From: Paraspadella gotoi | Lineage: Eukaryota; Chaetognatha | DNA length: 64,000 bases | NCBI GenBank assembly: GCA_051294375.1 | Contig: CM119267.1 | Coordinates: 9,449,709 to 9,513,708 of the forward strand | Direction of reading: 5' to 3' | In this document: positions 63,437 to 64,000 of the stretch, piece after piece | Position numbering within the stretch: the stretch's first letter is position 1 | Layout: each line of letters begins with the position of its first letter | The notes under the pieces: model-generated | The model's database searches: none | Seen by the model: the letters and a program-made list of their open reading frames with translations, nothing else | What the model was told of the DNA's origin: nothing | Program-made: the position numbers and the translations under genes

Positions 63437-64000
63437 ATTGAATATGATCTTTTTAATTCTTTCCAGTCGAAAATTCGCAGTCCTTGCGAATGGAGGAGGT
63501 TTCTTTATCACTCACGATCTTTATTAGTTTTTTTCGAGAAAAAAAAAAGTAAGCGAGAGATGGATGTTGAATGGATGAAAAACGAGAGAGAGAAAACTTT
63601 GGAATCCCGGGAGAAGGGCCGTCGCCGAGCCGGCCCCCAGTCCCCGAGATTTTTTAAAGGGTAAATTTTTGCACAGATTCTCCCCCCCTCCTAGAACCGT
63701 AGTCAGTCTTTGCACTTCGTATGAAGGATGCTTCGAATTTCGTGAATTTATATTAATGTAATTAAACGCTAGAACCACTGCCGACCTTTTTAGGGAAAAC
63801 CTCGGTTTGTTCACGTTATCTCTGGTCTGTAAAGGGTAGAGGGCTTCGTCATCAGTTTGTCTTTCTTTCATAAGAGGTAAAAATAAAAATCTCGAGATAA
63901 AACGTTTTTAGGCCCGAAGGGGAAGGAAAGGAACAAAAACTAATCCAGAACTAAACTTTAACGACGTACAACTGCCGAGTATGAACGAGAAGACCAAATC
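63437..64000. other. 5' flank of the smoothelin-like gene
   Basis: No credible coding sequence. It holds a purine/GC-rich patch at about 63590-63660 (GAGAGAGAG, CCCGGGAG, GCCGGCCCCC) that may be promoter or 5' UTR of the minus-strand gene. The window ends before any further gene is recognisable. Confidence 0.4.

Overview
This is nuclear DNA from an animal. The genes are rich in introns (mostly 60-300 nt, with a few of several hundred nt to several kb). Coding sequence is moderately GC-rich and sits in very AT-rich non-coding DNA. No rRNA, tRNA, bacterial operon or CRISPR signal was seen. A PIWI-clade Argonaute, a BOULE-type RRM protein, a smoothelin/CH protein, CACHD1 and a TBP-like factor of the TRF2/TBPL1 type together point to a metazoan, probably an invertebrate bilaterian. 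The phylum cannot be fixed from the sequence. Exon models were built by hand from reading frame, splice sites and family alignment from memory. Every model keeps a consistent phase except one exon of the smoothelin-like gene.

Layout: partial DAD1 (1-267), TFIIB (423-1779), sphingolipid delta-4 desaturase (1997-2989), GBF1 Arf-GEF (3883-11710), calumenin (12182-13788), MPV17-like protein (14176-14847), RAB24 (16780-17557), CACHD1 (18234-23311), EXOSC2 (24984-25871), SKI3/TTC37 (25938-32526), BOULE (32779-34216), an unrecognised 183-aa ORF (34429-34980), PIWI (36337-41078), group XII phospholipase A2 (42340-43186), TBPL1/TRF2-like factor (43372-44214) and coronin (45911-58406, with alternative 3' exons to 59443). 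All of these are on the + strand. A smoothelin-like gene (60600-63436) lies convergently on the - strand.

Several neighbours share a pathway. EXOSC2 (RNA exosome) and SKI3 (Ski complex) both act in cytoplasmic 3'-5' mRNA decay. They are separated by about 63 nt ending in a splice-acceptor-like sequence, which suggests an operon resolved by spliced-leader trans-splicing. DAD1, GBF1, calumenin and RAB24 act in the secretory or autophagic membrane system. BOULE and PIWI are germline regulators.

Non-coding DNA carries several repeats: a 615-bp fold-back element (23551-24165), a small inverted-repeat element with telomere-like repeats (17630-17811, second copy 47203-47350), a TIR element with a nested GC-rich SINE-like repeat in a coronin intron, and two long arrays of a ~31-bp minisatellite (about 47.4-48.9 and 49.9-51.5 kb) in the 7.1-kb first coronin intron. 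Each minisatellite unit contains a perfect E2F-type motif, TTTGGCGC. Four GC-AG introns and a duplicated coiled-coil terminal exon in coronin are the main gene-structure oddities.
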